Assembly (NCBI GenBank): GCA_018396915.1
Contig: JAGTRD010000009.1
Span: forward strand, 1-48,958
Origin: Candidatus Bathyarchaeota archaeon
GTDB lineage: Archaea > Thermoproteota > Bathyarchaeia > 40CM-2-53-6 > RBG-13-38-9
DNA: 48,958 bases
Direction: 5' to 3'
Positions 1-8,798 of this stretch are shown one piece after another; position 1 is the stretch's first letter, and the number at the start of each line of letters is the position of its first letter. The notes beneath the pieces are model-generated. The model saw only the letters and a list, made by a program, of their open reading frames with translations. It ran no database searches and was not told the origin of the DNA. Made by a program: the position numbers and the translations under genes.

Positions 1-175
1 CGCAGAGTACACAGATGCCTTTTATTGTAGGCCTCTCATCTTCAGCTGGAATCAGAACGTTTACAGGACATGCTGCTATGCATGTTCCACAGAACATGCA
101 TAGGCCTGTGTTCACAACCTCCTTGAGGAGGGTACCCCACACCTTAAGTTCAGGTTTAGCCAATCCCGAAAGCAC
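1..175 (-). CDS. FrhB/FdhB-like coenzyme F420 hydrogenase/dehydrogenase beta subunit, 5' end only
   Basis: Only the N-terminal ~58 residues are in the window; the gene runs off the left edge. On the minus strand the protein reads a stretch ending in GLCMFCGTCIAACP, a C-x2-C-x2-C-x3-C-P [4Fe-4S] signature, followed by KGICVLC. This is the layout of the FrhB/FdhB family, which passes electrons between F420, flavin and iron-sulphur centres. The frame is open back to a stop near 255 with no ATG. I chose GTG at 173-175 because a TATA-like CTATAAAT lies about 27 bp upstream (204-211), which would give a leaderless start. The partner subunit cannot be told. It is divergent from trpS. Confidence 0.72.
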   Translation of the reverse strand, partial: MLSGLAKPELKVWGTLLKEVVNTGLCMFCGTCIAACPVNVLIPAEDERPTIKGICVLC

Positions 176-311
176 CTTTAGAGACTCTAAACCGCCGAAC
201 TTAGATTTATAGGTTAACCATACAGCCTCTCCCTTAAACTTTTTAAAACCATGAAGTTACAGAAGATGCGGCGGGGCCGGAATGCTTCCGATGGAGACTG
301 CAAGTTAGTGG
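176..311. promoter_or_regulatory. Divergent promoter region between FrhB-like gene and trpS
   Basis: This 136-bp gap contains two oppositely directed AT-rich boxes. CTATAAAT reads leftward at about 204-211 toward the FrhB-like gene, and CTTTTTAAAA reads rightward at about 238-248 toward trpS. Both are TATA-like and suitably placed for archaeal TBP/TFB promoters. Seen by eye only. Confidence 0.45.
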
Positions 312-1487
312 ATGGTGGACGGTTTGGCTAGTGAGGAGATGGTTGTCACACCTTGGGAGGTTGCGGGGGAGATCGACTACTCAAAGTTGATAGAGCAGTT
401 TGGAACACAGCCATTGACCGATGATCTGCTCGAGGAGCTGAGGGAGCATACTGGAGAGTTGCATATGCAGTTGAGGAGGAGGATCTTCTTCTCCCATAGG
501 GATCTGGACTGGCTCCTCGAGAAATATAGGATGGGGGAGAAGTTTGTACTGTACACTGGGAGGGGACCTTCAGGAAACGTTCATCTTGGCCACGTCATAC
601 CTTGGATATTCACAAAACACTTGCAAGAGAAGTTCGACGCCAAACTCTATTTCCAGTTGACAGACGACGAGAAGTTTCTAGTGAGCCAAAACCTAACCAT
701 AAGAGACACACTCAGACTCGCCTACGACAATGCCTTGGACGTCTTGGCTACGGGTTTCGATGTGAAGAAGACTTTCTTGATCTCGGATGTGAGGAATGTT
801 CAGACCCTTTACAAGGTTGCTGTTGAGGTTGCGAAGCATGTCACCTACTCGACAGCTAAGGCTGTCTTCGGATTCAAGGAGAGTTCAAATATTGGAATAA
901 TCTTCTTTCCAGCGATGCAGGCTGCGCCATGTTTTCTCGAGTCGGCCTTATCTGGCAGGAATGTTCCATGCCTGATCCCTGCGGCTATAGATCAAGATCC
1001 CTACTGGAGGATAACTAGGGATGTGGCTCCGAAACTCAACTATTACAAGCCCGCCCAGATACATTGCAAGTTTCTCCCAGGACTCGGTAAGGGTGGGAAG
1101 ATGTCCTCCTCGATGCCTGAGACATGCATATTCACAACAGATGATCTTGAGGTCGCTGCGGGTAAGATAATGAATGCTTACACTGGAGGTAAGGCTACTG
1201 TTGAGGAGCAGAGGAGACTTGGAGCAAACCCCGACATATGCCCAATATACTATTATGAAATGTTCCTCTTCGAGCCGGACGATGTGAAACTCGTCGAGAT
1301 AGGGAAGAGATGCAGGAGCGGAGACCTCCTATGTGGCGAGCATAAAGCCTCCCTAGCCCCTAAAGTAGAAAGGTTCCTGAAGGAGCATCAGAATAGAAGG
1401 GAGAAGGCGAAGGACATAGTATCTGAATGCTTCATAGATCCTTGCGATAGAGACATCCAAGCATCCCTTGGACTTGAAATGTTTTGA
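312..1487 (+). CDS. trpS: Tryptophanyl-tRNA synthetase (archaeal type)
   Basis: Charges tRNA-Trp in the cytoplasm. The 391-residue product has the class I signatures: TGRGPSGNVHLGH (HIGH-type, residues ~82-94) and GGKMSSS (KMSKS-type, ~261-267). An N-terminal extension of about 75 residues precedes the Rossmann fold, as in the archaeal/eukaryotic form. The length suits archaeal TrpRS. The last codons overlap the downstream priS in the four bases TTGA, so the two are probably translationally coupled. The ATG at 312 follows a GTG at 308 in another frame; no better start is visible. Confidence 0.95.
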   Translation: MVDGLASEEMVVTPWEVAGEIDYSKLIEQFGTQPLTDDLLEELREHTGELHMQLRRRIFFSHRDLDWLLEKYRMGEKFVLYTGRGPSGNVHLGHVIPWIFTKHLQEKFDAKLYFQLTDDEKFLVSQNLTIRDTLRLAYDNALDVLATGFDVKKTFLISDVRNVQTLYKVAVEVAKHVTYSTAKAVFGFKESSNIGIIFFPAMQAAPCFLESALSGRNVPCLIPAAIDQDPYWRITRDVAPKLNYYKPAQIHCKFLPGLGKGGKMSSSMPETCIFTTDDLEVAAGKIMNAYTGGKATVEEQRRLGANPDICPIYYYEMFLFEPDDVKLVEIGKRCRSGDLLCGEHKASLAPKVERFLKEHQNRREKAKDIVSECFIDPCDRDIQASLGLEMF

Positions 1488-2260
1488 AGTATATTCTACC
1501 TGAAGGGTTGAGGTATTCAACCCTCAGCGAGAGGAGAAACTTCTACAGGGATGAGTTCAACCTCAGTAAGGTTTCCAAATGGATCAGTAGACGTGTAGGC
1601 CACAACATATTCGCAGTGATAATTGGCCGGCATACAAAGATCTATATGAAAAGGTTCAGTCGGCATTTCTCCAAGACCATCATCATAGACGACTATAGAG
1701 GTTTGAACGATGTCAGAAGCCTCATCCTGAAGTTTCTACCTGAATCTGTCTATTATGATAGGAATATTTACAGTCGGGTCGGTGGGCAGTTGAGGGTTTT
1801 AGGCCAGGAATTGGCCTTCGACCTGGATCCTGAAAACATAGTATGTCCGATCCATGGATCGTTAAAGGATAAGATGTTGCGGGGTCAGGGCTTGAGTTTC
1901 TGTGCCTTAGAGTTTAAGATGGTTAGGATGAAGACCGTAGAACTGTATGAGAGGCTCAGCAGCCTCTTCACAGATATTTCAGCGGTGTATTCAGGTAGGG
2001 GTTTCCACCTTCACATATTCGATCCTGAAACCTTGACTTGGAGTTTCCGTGAGAGGAGGAGGTTGGCCTCGAAGATTAGACGAGAGGGCTACCCTATCGA
2101 TGAGTGGGTTACGGCAGGCGGGATGCGACTTATCAGGCTACCGTACTCCCTCCACGGCATGGTCTCCAGAATAGTGACTCCGCTGACTCTTAGGCAGCTG
2201 GAGTGCTTCGACCCAGTCAAGAGTCGAATATGTATTCCAAAGTTTATCGGTAAGGGTTAA
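1484..2260 (+). CDS. priS: DNA primase small (catalytic) subunit, compact form
   Basis: Synthesises RNA/DNA primers for replication together with PriL. The signature elements of archaeal/eukaryotic primases are present: FDLD (residues 112-115, supplying the D-x-D metal ligands D113 and D115), SGRGFHLHI (170-178), IDEWVT with D206, and RLIRLPYSLHG with H224. D206 lies 18 residues before H224, the spacing I recall for the third catalytic Asp and the conserved His. C121, H124 and C140 may be a reduced zinc knuckle. At 258 residues it is shorter than the usual 330-400. It starts with TTG overlapping the trpS stop. No priL gene is in the window. Confidence 0.88.
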   Translation: MKYILPEGLRYSTLSERRNFYRDEFNLSKVSKWISRRVGHNIFAVIIGRHTKIYMKRFSRHFSKTIIIDDYRGLNDVRSLILKFLPESVYYDRNIYSRVGGQLRVLGQELAFDLDPENIVCPIHGSLKDKMLRGQGLSFCALEFKMVRMKTVELYERLSSLFTDISAVYSGRGFHLHIFDPETLTWSFRERRRLASKIRREGYPIDEWVTAGGMRLIRLPYSLHGMVSRIVTPLTLRQLECFDPVKSRICIPKFIGKG

Positions 2261-2460
2261 CGTCGACGTGCAGTGCTCTTACGTCTTGCAACCTTCTTCT
2301 TAGGCTTAGCCTTCTTCTTAGCGACCTTCCTCTTCGGCTTCGCAGCTGGCTTAGCTGGGACTTCAGGTGCTCCGGCAGGTTTAGCCTCCCCTAAAACCTC
2401 ACTCGCCTTAACCTCTTCCTTACCATAATAGTATTTCTTCTTCTCCTCTGAAGACTCCAT
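2257..2460 (-). CDS. Small protein with a histone-H1-like Lys/Pro/Ala-rich basic tail
   Basis: A 67-residue protein. The acidic/tyrosine N-terminus (MESSEEKKKYYYGKEEVKAS) leads into a proline/alanine hinge, then a C-terminal half of repeated KPKRK/KKK/ARRK motifs. This composition is typical of nucleic-acid-binding tails such as the H1 C-terminus, so a chromatin or RNA-binding role is plausible but not shown. ATG 2458-2460 is preferred over an in-frame TTG just upstream. Its 3' end overlaps the convergent priS by four bases. An inverted repeat TCCATCA/TGATGGA (2456-2462 and 2473-2479) spans the start region. Confidence 0.6.
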   Translation of the reverse strand: MESSEEKKKYYYGKEEVKASEVLGEAKPAGAPEVPAKPAAKPKRKVAKKKAKPKKKVARRKSTARRR

Positions 2461-2518
2461 CAAATATACCTCTGATGGATATAATATGTTGGCACTTCAA
2501 TAAAAGAGTGAGGATTCT

Positions 2519-3544
2519 TCAGATTTCAACACCATCGATCTCCACACCACATTTAGGACACTTCGAATCTGCAATCTTGTTCTCCAGAATCTCGTATCCA
2601 AACCTGCGTATCAGCCTCTCCCCACAATTGTAGCAGTAAGTGTTCTCACCCTCATCGCCCGGAACATTCCCCACATATACGTATCTGAGGCCGGCCTCTA
2701 AACCTATTCTCCTCGCTTTTTTGAGGGTTGAGATCGGGGTTCTTGGCAGGTCGAGCAGCCTATACATTGGGTAGAACTGTGAGACATGCCACGGAATCTC
2801 CTCACCCACACTCTTGATGAAGTCTGCTATGCTTCTAAGCTCATCCTCTGAGTCGTTCATGGTTGGTATGATGAGGGTTGTAACCTCAACCCATATCCCA
2901 AGTTCCCTGTGGAGTCTGATATTGTCCAGGACGGGTTGGAGTCTAGCCCCACAGTTCTCCCTGTAGAAACTGTCTGAGAAACTCTTCAGATCTATGTTTG
3001 CCGCGTGCAAGTATGGCTTTATGGTTTTAAGGGCGTCCTCTGAAATGTATCCGTTCGTCACGAATATGTTCTTCAAACCTTCCCTACTCGCTATTCTAGC
3101 GGTCTCGTAGGCATATTCGTAGAATATTGTCGGTTCAGTGTATGTGTAGGATATGCTCTCGCACCTGTAACGTTTAGCAGCATCGACAACTTCCTCTGGC
3201 GGAAGGTCCTCTCCAAATATTCTATTGTGGTCCCTCGGCATCTGGGATATCTCGTAGTTCTGGCAGTTTCTACATTTGAAGTTGCAGCCTACCGTCGATA
3301 TGGAGTATGTAGATGAGCCTGGATGAAAGTGGTATAGGGGTTTCTTCTCGACAGGGTCTATTCCAGTCGCGGCGGCCTTACCGTATACCATGCTGTATAG
3401 TCTTCCGGCCTCATTTATTCTTACTCCACATATTCCGGTCTTTCCATCTAATATTGTGCAGTAATGGTTGCATAATTCACACTTTACTTTAGACCCCTCT
3501 ATGGGAGTATAGAACATCGCCTCCCTTCTATTGGGATCAATCAT
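2519..3544 (-). CDS. amrS: AmmeMemoRadiSam-type radical SAM enzyme (AmrS), paralog 1
   Basis: A 341-residue radical SAM protein. The cluster-binding C-x3-C-x2-C is CNFKCRNC at residues 87-94. It is preceded by an N-terminal Cys set (C22, C25, C29, C39) and followed by a C-terminal zinc-ribbon-like pair (CYNCG, CPKCG). The order, GIDPVEKKPLYHFHPGS and the TEPTIFYEY segment match the AmrS family, related to pyruvate-formate-lyase-activating enzymes. The substrate is not established to my knowledge. A second paralog lies at 5652. The usual Memo and AMMECR1 partners are not in the window. Confidence 0.88.
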   Translation of the reverse strand: MIDPNRREAMFYTPIEGSKVKCELCNHYCTILDGKTGICGVRINEAGRLYSMVYGKAAATGIDPVEKKPLYHFHPGSSTYSISTVGCNFKCRNCQNYEISQMPRDHNRIFGEDLPPEEVVDAAKRYRCESISYTYTEPTIFYEYAYETARIASREGLKNIFVTNGYISEDALKTIKPYLHAANIDLKSFSDSFYRENCGARLQPVLDNIRLHRELGIWVEVTTLIIPTMNDSEDELRSIADFIKSVGEEIPWHVSQFYPMYRLLDLPRTPISTLKKARRIGLEAGLRYVYVGNVPGDEGENTYCYNCGERLIRRFGYEILENKIADSKCPKCGVEIDGVEI

Positions 3545-3584
3545 GTCTTAACCCTTCCCTTTTCGATTGTGAAATGAGATTTAT

Positions 3585-4049
3585 TCATCCTATCGTCTTC
3601 TTCTTGAAGAAGAGCCAGTTCTTAGGGTCTGTTCCAGGCCTGAGTTTTATGAGGCAGTAATCTCCCTTCAACTTCTCTCCATGTATTCTGAATATTATCT
3701 TGTTCTCGTCGACCTCTATCGGTTCGAATGTCCCTCTATCCCAGACCTCGACCTTTCCAGCCCCATACTCTCCCTCAGGAATAACCCCTTCGAAGTCGGC
3801 ATACTCTATTGGATGGTCTTCGGTTTGGACGGCGAGTCTCTTCAGGTTCGGCTGGGTTGGTGGGCCTTTCGGTAAAGCCCAACTCTTCAGAACCCCATCC
3901 ATCTCAAGCCTGAGGTCATAGTGTAGGTGGGTTGCCTGATGTCTCTGGATGACATATATGTTGCCGCCTCCGGATGGGGATTCGGATCCCTTGGGCTCAC
4001 CTGACCTTTCCAGGCGCCTCTTCGACCGGTACTCTTGCAGACTCAACTT
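3585..4049 (-). CDS. LigD-type DNA 3'-phosphoesterase domain protein
   Basis: Stand-alone phosphoesterase (PE) domain as found at the N-terminus of bacterial LigD, which trims 3'-phosphates and ribonucleotides at DNA ends. Recognisable blocks are [42 protein letters not shown] and [13 protein letters not shown] longer reading frame extends upstream to 4178 inside nth. The canonical family start ([10 protein letters not shown]) corresponds to a TTG at 4047-4049 preceded by AAGGGG about 8-10 bases upstream, so I start there. It overlaps nth by about 7 bases, suggesting a repair operon nth-PE. Confidence 0.87.
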   Translation of the reverse strand, partial: KLSLQEYRSKRRLERSGEPKGSESPSGGGNIYVIQRHQATHLHYDLRLEMDGVLKSWALPKGPPTQPNLKRLAVQTEDHPIEYADFEGVIPEGEYGAGKVEVWDRGTFEPIEVDENKIIFRIHGEKLKGDYCLIKLRPGTDPKNWLFFKKKTIG

Positions 4050-4717
4050 TGAGGCCCCTTGCCGCATATTGATGCTGATGGGCATAACTTGTTTAGGTTG
4101 CATTGGCTGCATAGGGGTTTCCTTGCGTTGCAGACTCTTCGGCCATGCTCTATGAGTTGGTATGTGAATGGAAACCACAGGTTCTTCGGTATCTTACTCA
4201 TCAGGTCTTGCTCGATCTTGTTCGGGTCGTCTGATTCAGTCAGGCCCAGCCTCCTGCTTACCCTTGCCACATGGGTGTCAACAGCTATTCCTTCGATGAT
4301 GCCGTAGGCGTTCGACAATACTATGTTGGCCGTCTTCCTACCTACACCTGGTAGGGATGTGAGTTCAACCATGGTCTTCGGAACTTGTGAGTTGAATTTC
4401 TCAACTATGATCCTGCAGGCGTCTCTGATTTTTTTGGCTTTGGCCTTATAGAATCCTGTAGGCCTGATATCCTTCTCAAGCTCCTTCAAGTTACTCTTCG
4501 CATAGTCCTCTGGACTCCTATATTTCTTGAATAGGGTTTCTGTGACCTTGTTCACCCTCTCGTCTGTACATTGGGCTGAGAGCATTGTTGCAATAAGAAT
4601 CTCAAGTGGGTTCGTGAAGTTCAGGGCGACTTTTGCGTCTGGATATGTTTTGGATAGGATACTGAGGATCTCACTCAGCCTCCCACCCTCCCCCCCAGCC
4701 TGTCGACTCTCCGACAT
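4043..4717 (-). CDS. nth: Endonuclease III (DNA glycosylase/AP lyase)
   Basis: Base-excision repair enzyme that removes oxidised pyrimidines and cleaves the abasic site. The helix-hairpin-helix LPGVGRKTA (residues ~122-130) carries catalytic K128, and VDTHVARV carries catalytic D147. The C-terminal [4Fe-4S] ligands C196, C203, C206 and C212 have the C-x6-C-x2-C-x5-C spacing. The 224-residue length is normal. It is first in a leftward pair with the 3'-phosphoesterase gene. A TATATATG run overlaps the start. Confidence 0.95.
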   Translation of the reverse strand: MSESRQAGGEGGRLSEILSILSKTYPDAKVALNFTNPLEILIATMLSAQCTDERVNKVTETLFKKYRSPEDYAKSNLKELEKDIRPTGFYKAKAKKIRDACRIIVEKFNSQVPKTMVELTSLPGVGRKTANIVLSNAYGIIEGIAVDTHVARVSRRLGLTESDDPNKIEQDLMSKIPKNLWFPFTYQLIEHGRRVCNARKPLCSQCNLNKLCPSASICGKGPQS

Positions 4718-4822
4718 ATATACCAGTTAAATGGTAGGTTGAACTTCTCTATCAAGCTTCTGCAGGAAGGCAGAACTTAGATTCATATTGATTCCTGTAT
4801 CTTTGGGTTCCAGCACCTCGAC

Positions 4823-5215
4823 TCATAGGTAACTGTTCAGGACGCTCTCTATTCTACTTTTAGGCGCTACGCCAACTATCCTGTCCACTATATTTGAGTC
4901 CTTGAATATCAAGAGTGTTGGGATACTCATCACTCCGAATTTTTCTGTGGCAGCTGGGTTCTCATCGATATTAAGCTTGGCGAACAATACCCTCCCAGCA
5001 TATTCCTTTGCAAGCTGATCTATCACCGGTGAGAGGACCATGCATGGTCCACACCATTCAGCCCAGAAGTCAACGACTACCAGCCTATTCCTCCTTATAG
5101 TCTCATCGAAGGTCATATCTGAAACCTTTATCGGCCCCGGCGGCGACCTAGCCATCTCCAGGAGTCTCTCCATTTTCTTGGCTTTTATAGCCTCCAGCTC
5201 ATCATTCTCCTCCAT
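4823..5215 (-). CDS. trxA: Thioredoxin with N-terminal extension
   Basis: A 130-residue thiol-disulfide protein. The active site WCGPC is at residues 54-58 in the normal context VVVDFWAEWCGPC, and the cis-proline loop is SIPTLLIFK. About 30 extra N-terminal residues, rich in Glu/Lys and probably helical, precede the thioredoxin fold. It lies 105 bp upstream of nth on the same strand with its own intergenic space, so co-transcription is possible but unproved. No signal peptide, hence cytoplasmic. Confidence 0.92.
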   Translation of the reverse strand: MEENDELEAIKAKKMERLLEMARSPPGPIKVSDMTFDETIRRNRLVVVDFWAEWCGPCMVLSPVIDQLAKEYAGRVLFAKLNIDENPAATEKFGVMSIPTLLIFKDSNIVDRIVGVAPKSRIESVLNSYL

Positions 5216-5396
5216 TCGAAAGGCACCTCAACTAAACGTGGACCCTCTAGGATCGTCAATAGACAAATTTAAAGTCGATGCTTACCGACATAAATTCTTA
5301 AAGATGATCTGGATGGTTGAGTGTAGATTTATCTCTGAGGTCTGAAAAACTTTTGATGAGGCGACTCAGCTTCTGAGTCAAGGAGGTATTGAATGG

Positions 5397-5630
5397 TTGC
5401 CTGAGAACTATGAAGGATTCATAATAATAGGTTTGATCCTGATAGTGTTAGGATTCGTTTTGATAATGTTTCCCTTCATCTCGAGACTCATCCCAACAAT
5501 TGGTAAGCTCCCACCTATAATATGGTGGACATATAGGACAGACAACTTCTACTTCGCCACATCACCGATCCTCATCATAATATCTGTGATCTCGATACTG
5601 CTCTTCATCCTCCAAAGATTCCTCAGATGA
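5397..5630 (+). CDS. DUF2905-like two-TM membrane protein
   Basis: A 77-residue protein with two hydrophobic segments (about residues 8-28 and 55-74) flanking IGKLPPIIWWTYRTDNFYFATSP. This arrangement resembles DUF2905, whose members have a G-x-LPGD-type loop between two helices. Function unknown. The start is TTG 5397, supported by AAGGAGGT about 9 bases upstream; an overlapping ATG at 5393 hits a stop after two codons. It is followed closely by amrS paralog 2 on the same strand. Confidence 0.72.
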   Translation: MPENYEGFIIIGLILIVLGFVLIMFPFISRLIPTIGKLPPIIWWTYRTDNFYFATSPILIIISVISILLFILQRFLR

Positions 5631-5651
5631 TTAACCTATGGATGTCGCCTA

Positions 5652-6713
5652 ATGGAGACACTATCGGGTCAGCTGCAGGATCTGCTTGAAAGACCTAATG
5701 TGCGTGAGGCCAGCCTATTCACCGTTGAGGGTGGGGCGACCAGATGCTTAACCTGCGAGAGGAGATGTATAATTTCCCTTGGCAAGGTTGGATACTGCCG
5801 GACGAGGATAAACATTGAAGGGCGCCTCTACACCCTGATCTATGGGGACATATCCTCCATCTCAATAAACCCAATTGAGAAGAAGCCTTTATTCCACTTC
5901 TGGCCTGGAAGCAAGGCCTTGACTTTCGGCTCATGGAGTTGCAATTTTCCATGTCCATGGTGTCAAAACAGTGAGTTGAGTAAAAGGCCACCGAACCCAC
6001 AGAAAGCAGAATACATCAGCCCGCAGGACCTGCTCAAGATGCCTAAAACAAGATTTCAAGGAACGTCCATCAGCTTCAACGAACCTACGTTGACGCTTGA
6101 GTATGCCCTAGACCTCTTCCCCCTGGCCAAAAAAATGGGCCTATACAACACCTATGTCTCGAACGGTTACATGACAACTTCAGCCCTACGCAAGTTGAAG
6201 GATGCTGGACTAGACGCTGTGAAGTTCGATGTCAAAGGCGGCTCGAAATCTGTCAGGAAGTATTGTGAGGCTGATGTTGGATTGGTTTGGAGGAACGTGA
6301 AGTCCTCGATAAGTATGGGGATGCATGTTGAGATTGTTACTCTCCTCATTCCTAGGATCAACGATGACGTTGAAGCCGTTACTGAGATTGTTAGGGAGCA
6401 TTTAAGATACGCCGGCCCTGAGACACCCCTACACTTCTCAAGATTCTATCCGAGCTACATGATGATGGATTGGGAGGCCACACCTATTGAGTCTCTGGAG
6501 AAGGCATACTCAATAGCCAAGAGGGAGGGTGTAGAATATGTTTATCTTGGCAATTGCCCAGGGCACAGGTATGAAAACACTTATTGCCCCAGGTGCGGGG
6601 AACTCTTGATTGAACGTTACCTCTTCGACATAGTCGATTACAGACTCAGCGCAGAAAATTCTTGTCCAGCCTGCGGTGAGGATATTCCTATCACTGGACG
6701 GTTCGTAACCTGA
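5652..6713 (+). CDS. amrS: AmmeMemoRadiSam-type radical SAM enzyme (AmrS), paralog 2
   Basis: A 353-residue paralog of the protein at 2519-3544. It shares CNFPCPWC (radical SAM cysteines 97, 101 and 104), an N-terminal set C32, C35, C39, C49, SINPIEKKPLFHFWPGS and two C-terminal CPRCG/CPACG pairs. In the substrate-side region NEPTLTLEYALDLF replaces TEPTIFYEYAYETA, and the tail is longer, so the two copies look diverged rather than recently duplicated. Substrate unknown. It lies between a small membrane protein and pepQ. Confidence 0.87.
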   Translation: METLSGQLQDLLERPNVREASLFTVEGGATRCLTCERRCIISLGKVGYCRTRINIEGRLYTLIYGDISSISINPIEKKPLFHFWPGSKALTFGSWSCNFPCPWCQNSELSKRPPNPQKAEYISPQDLLKMPKTRFQGTSISFNEPTLTLEYALDLFPLAKKMGLYNTYVSNGYMTTSALRKLKDAGLDAVKFDVKGGSKSVRKYCEADVGLVWRNVKSSISMGMHVEIVTLLIPRINDDVEAVTEIVREHLRYAGPETPLHFSRFYPSYMMMDWEATPIESLEKAYSIAKREGVEYVYLGNCPGHRYENTYCPRCGELLIERYLFDIVDYRLSAENSCPACGEDIPITGRFVT

Positions 6714-6739
6714 AGTTTGGGTAAGGGGGGTCTCAAATT

Positions 6740-7849
6740 ATGATTGATAGAAGCATATTCGAGGAGAGGTGCCTTAGGGCTAAGAAGATGATGGGTTCGA
6801 AGGGGGTGGATGCCCTATGCTTAACCCCCTCACCAGATATGTATTATCTGACAGGATTTTGGGCAAGCCCCTCCGAAAGGATGACCCTATGTATAATCCC
6901 AAGACTCGGTGAGCCGTTGATCGTCACTTCCAGACTATATGAGGGTCAGGTCAAGGCAACTTCTTGGATAGAGAATGTTGAGGTCTGGAGTGAGAGATTG
7001 AGGCAGCAAGTCCAACTCAAAAATATTTTGAAAAAGCTCAGACTATTGACTGGAAAGTTAGCGGTCCCTGAAAGAATATGGATGAGCCACTATAAAGTTT
7101 TATGTGAATCTGCGCCAAGGGCAACTTTCACTTCAACATCTAAGATTCTCAGCCCTATGAGAATCTTAAAGTCTGACCTTGAGGTCAAACTTATGGAGGA
7201 AGCAGCTAAACTTGCTGATGACGCCCTGGAGAAAGTTATGTGTGAGGTCAAGGAGGGTGTTAGGGAGTTTGAGCTCGCCGCTAAGGTTGAGTATTTTATG
7301 AGGGTGGGGGGGTCTGAGGGAGCACCCTTCGAGACCATAGTAGCCTCAGGCCCAAACAGCGCCCTCCCACATCATGGATGCAGCTCAAGAACAATATGTG
7401 AAGGGGACCCTGTCACCCTTGATATCGGTGCCACGTATGGCCGATACTGTTCAGATATAACTAGAACTCTCATTGTGGGGAGGGTCGAGCCTAGATTAGA
7501 GGAGGTTTACAGAACGGTCTATAAGGCCCATCAGGAAGCCTTGGAGGCTATCAAGCCTGGGGTTGAGGTTGAAGCTATAGATCTGGCGGCTAGAAGAGTC
7601 ATCGGTGATTGTGGTTACGGTGAATATTTTATTCATAGGACAGGCCACGGGGTAGGCTTAGATATTCATGAACCACCCTACATCCAAGTGGGTAGCCACG
7701 TCAGACTGAGACCTGGAATGGTCTTCACCGTTGAGCCTGGAGTATATATTCCTGGAGTGTTCGGTGTGAGGATAGAGGATGTTGTGGTTGTTAGTAAAGA
7801 TGGGTACAGGCTACTAACCAAACATCCTAGGGACCTAACCTGTGTATGA
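6740..7849 (+). CDS. pepQ: Xaa-Pro aminopeptidase / M24 family metallopeptidase
   Basis: A cytoplasmic proline-peptide hydrolase of 369 residues. The N-terminal creatinase-like domain (PDMYYLTGFWASP) precedes the pita-bread domain. All five expected metal ligands are visible: LDIGATYG, CSDITRT, HRTGHGVGLDIHE, TVEPGVYIPG and RIEDVVVV. It starts at ATG 6740, 26 bp after amrS2, and GTAAGGGGGG a short way upstream can serve as a ribosome binding site. Whether it is a prolidase or an aminopeptidase cannot be decided from sequence. Confidence 0.92.
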   Translation: MIDRSIFEERCLRAKKMMGSKGVDALCLTPSPDMYYLTGFWASPSERMTLCIIPRLGEPLIVTSRLYEGQVKATSWIENVEVWSERLRQQVQLKNILKKLRLLTGKLAVPERIWMSHYKVLCESAPRATFTSTSKILSPMRILKSDLEVKLMEEAAKLADDALEKVMCEVKEGVREFELAAKVEYFMRVGGSEGAPFETIVASGPNSALPHHGCSSRTICEGDPVTLDIGATYGRYCSDITRTLIVGRVEPRLEEVYRTVYKAHQEALEAIKPGVEVEAIDLAARRVIGDCGYGEYFIHRTGHGVGLDIHEPPYIQVGSHVRLRPGMVFTVEPGVYIPGVFGVRIEDVVVVSKDGYRLLTKHPRDLTCV

Positions 7850-7881
7850 AATTTTGAACTCTCTAGAGTGGGACGAGCCTG

Positions 7882-8580
7882 TCAAAGAATATTCTTCAAC
7901 TCACTCAGGGACCTTAAAACAAGGTCCGGCTTGGCATCGAAACCCCAGTCACGGCGATAGATCAGAATCGTCTTCATCCCAGCCTTTCTAGCGCCCTCAA
8001 CATCTGCGAAAGGCTTATCGCCAACATAGACACACTCCCCAGGCTTAACTCCAAGCCCTTCAGCCGCCACCAAGAAAGGTTCAGGGCTAGGCTTCGTCTC
8101 CTCAGTATCCTCACCGGCGACAAGGGTTAAGTCAAATAAATTTTTGAAAGGTTGAATCTCTATCCTATATCTCTTCATCCCAGGCAGCCTATCAGAGTCA
8201 GATACTAAACCCAGAAGATAACCCCGCTCCTTAAGGTAGAGAAGCACCTCCTCAGTGTCAGGGTAAGGCTTAGCTGCTTTAGCATAAGCCAGCCAGTAAC
8301 TTCTAGTCAACATTTTAATCAGATTGTTGGGCAGGACCAATTTTGGAGCAAACTTCCCTACAAGAATTGGCCACCACATATCCCTATCATACATGAACCT
8401 CTTATTCATCTCATCATCCAATCTCGATAACTCAAAGAGAATGCGGCCTTCGTCGACATCGAAACCGTTCTCAGAGAGAAACCCTTTAAGGATTCTACAT
8501 ACCTCAGCGTGAGCTCCGATATGACCTTGAAAAGAGTCTATCAACGTCTCATCCAAGTCGAAGAGGACAGCCCTAACCAT
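7882..8580 (-). CDS. HAD-superfamily hydrolase (subfamily IA type)
   Basis: Phosphatase-like protein with HAD motif I FDLDETLID, motif II VSDSD, Lys in ETKPSPEPF, and motif III/IV VYVGDKPFADVEGARKAG. A helical cap lies between motifs I and II. The frame stays open to 8661, but the family begins right before motif I, so ATG at 8578-8580 (MVRAVLFDLDETL) or ATG 8587-8589 is more likely. The substrate is not identifiable. It is convergent with pepQ, leaving about 30 bp between them. Confidence 0.86.
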   Translation of the reverse strand: MVRAVLFDLDETLIDSFQGHIGAHAEVCRILKGFLSENGFDVDEGRILFELSRLDDEMNKRFMYDRDMWWPILVGKFAPKLVLPNNLIKMLTRSYWLAYAKAAKPYPDTEEVLLYLKERGYLLGLVSDSDRLPGMKRYRIEIQPFKNLFDLTLVAGEDTEETKPSPEPFLVAAEGLGVKPGECVYVGDKPFADVEGARKAGMKTILIYRRDWGFDAKPDLVLRSLSELKNIL

Positions 8581-8798
8581 AGACCACATGTCAGCCTTCG
8601 ACACAAACTCCACCTCAGCCTTAATTTGCATCTCAGCATAAGAATTCAACCTCTTAAACACTACCGTGAAACATCCAACCGCAACATATCACATGATGCT
8701 GATACGAAACATTCAAAAACAGAATAGAAACCGTGAAAGGTAAGGTTATGTTAATAAGATGAGAAGTATACAAAAGATAATTGCTAACAATTATAGAT

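Noticed and set aside
15-212. A 65-codon open frame on the + strand
   Set aside because: It is antisense to the FrhB-like iron-sulphur domain, which is clearly the coding strand.
3585-4178. Long N-terminal extension of the LigD-type phosphoesterase
   Set aside because: The first 43 codons lie inside nth in another frame and look non-family-like; the TTG at 4049 gives the canonical start.
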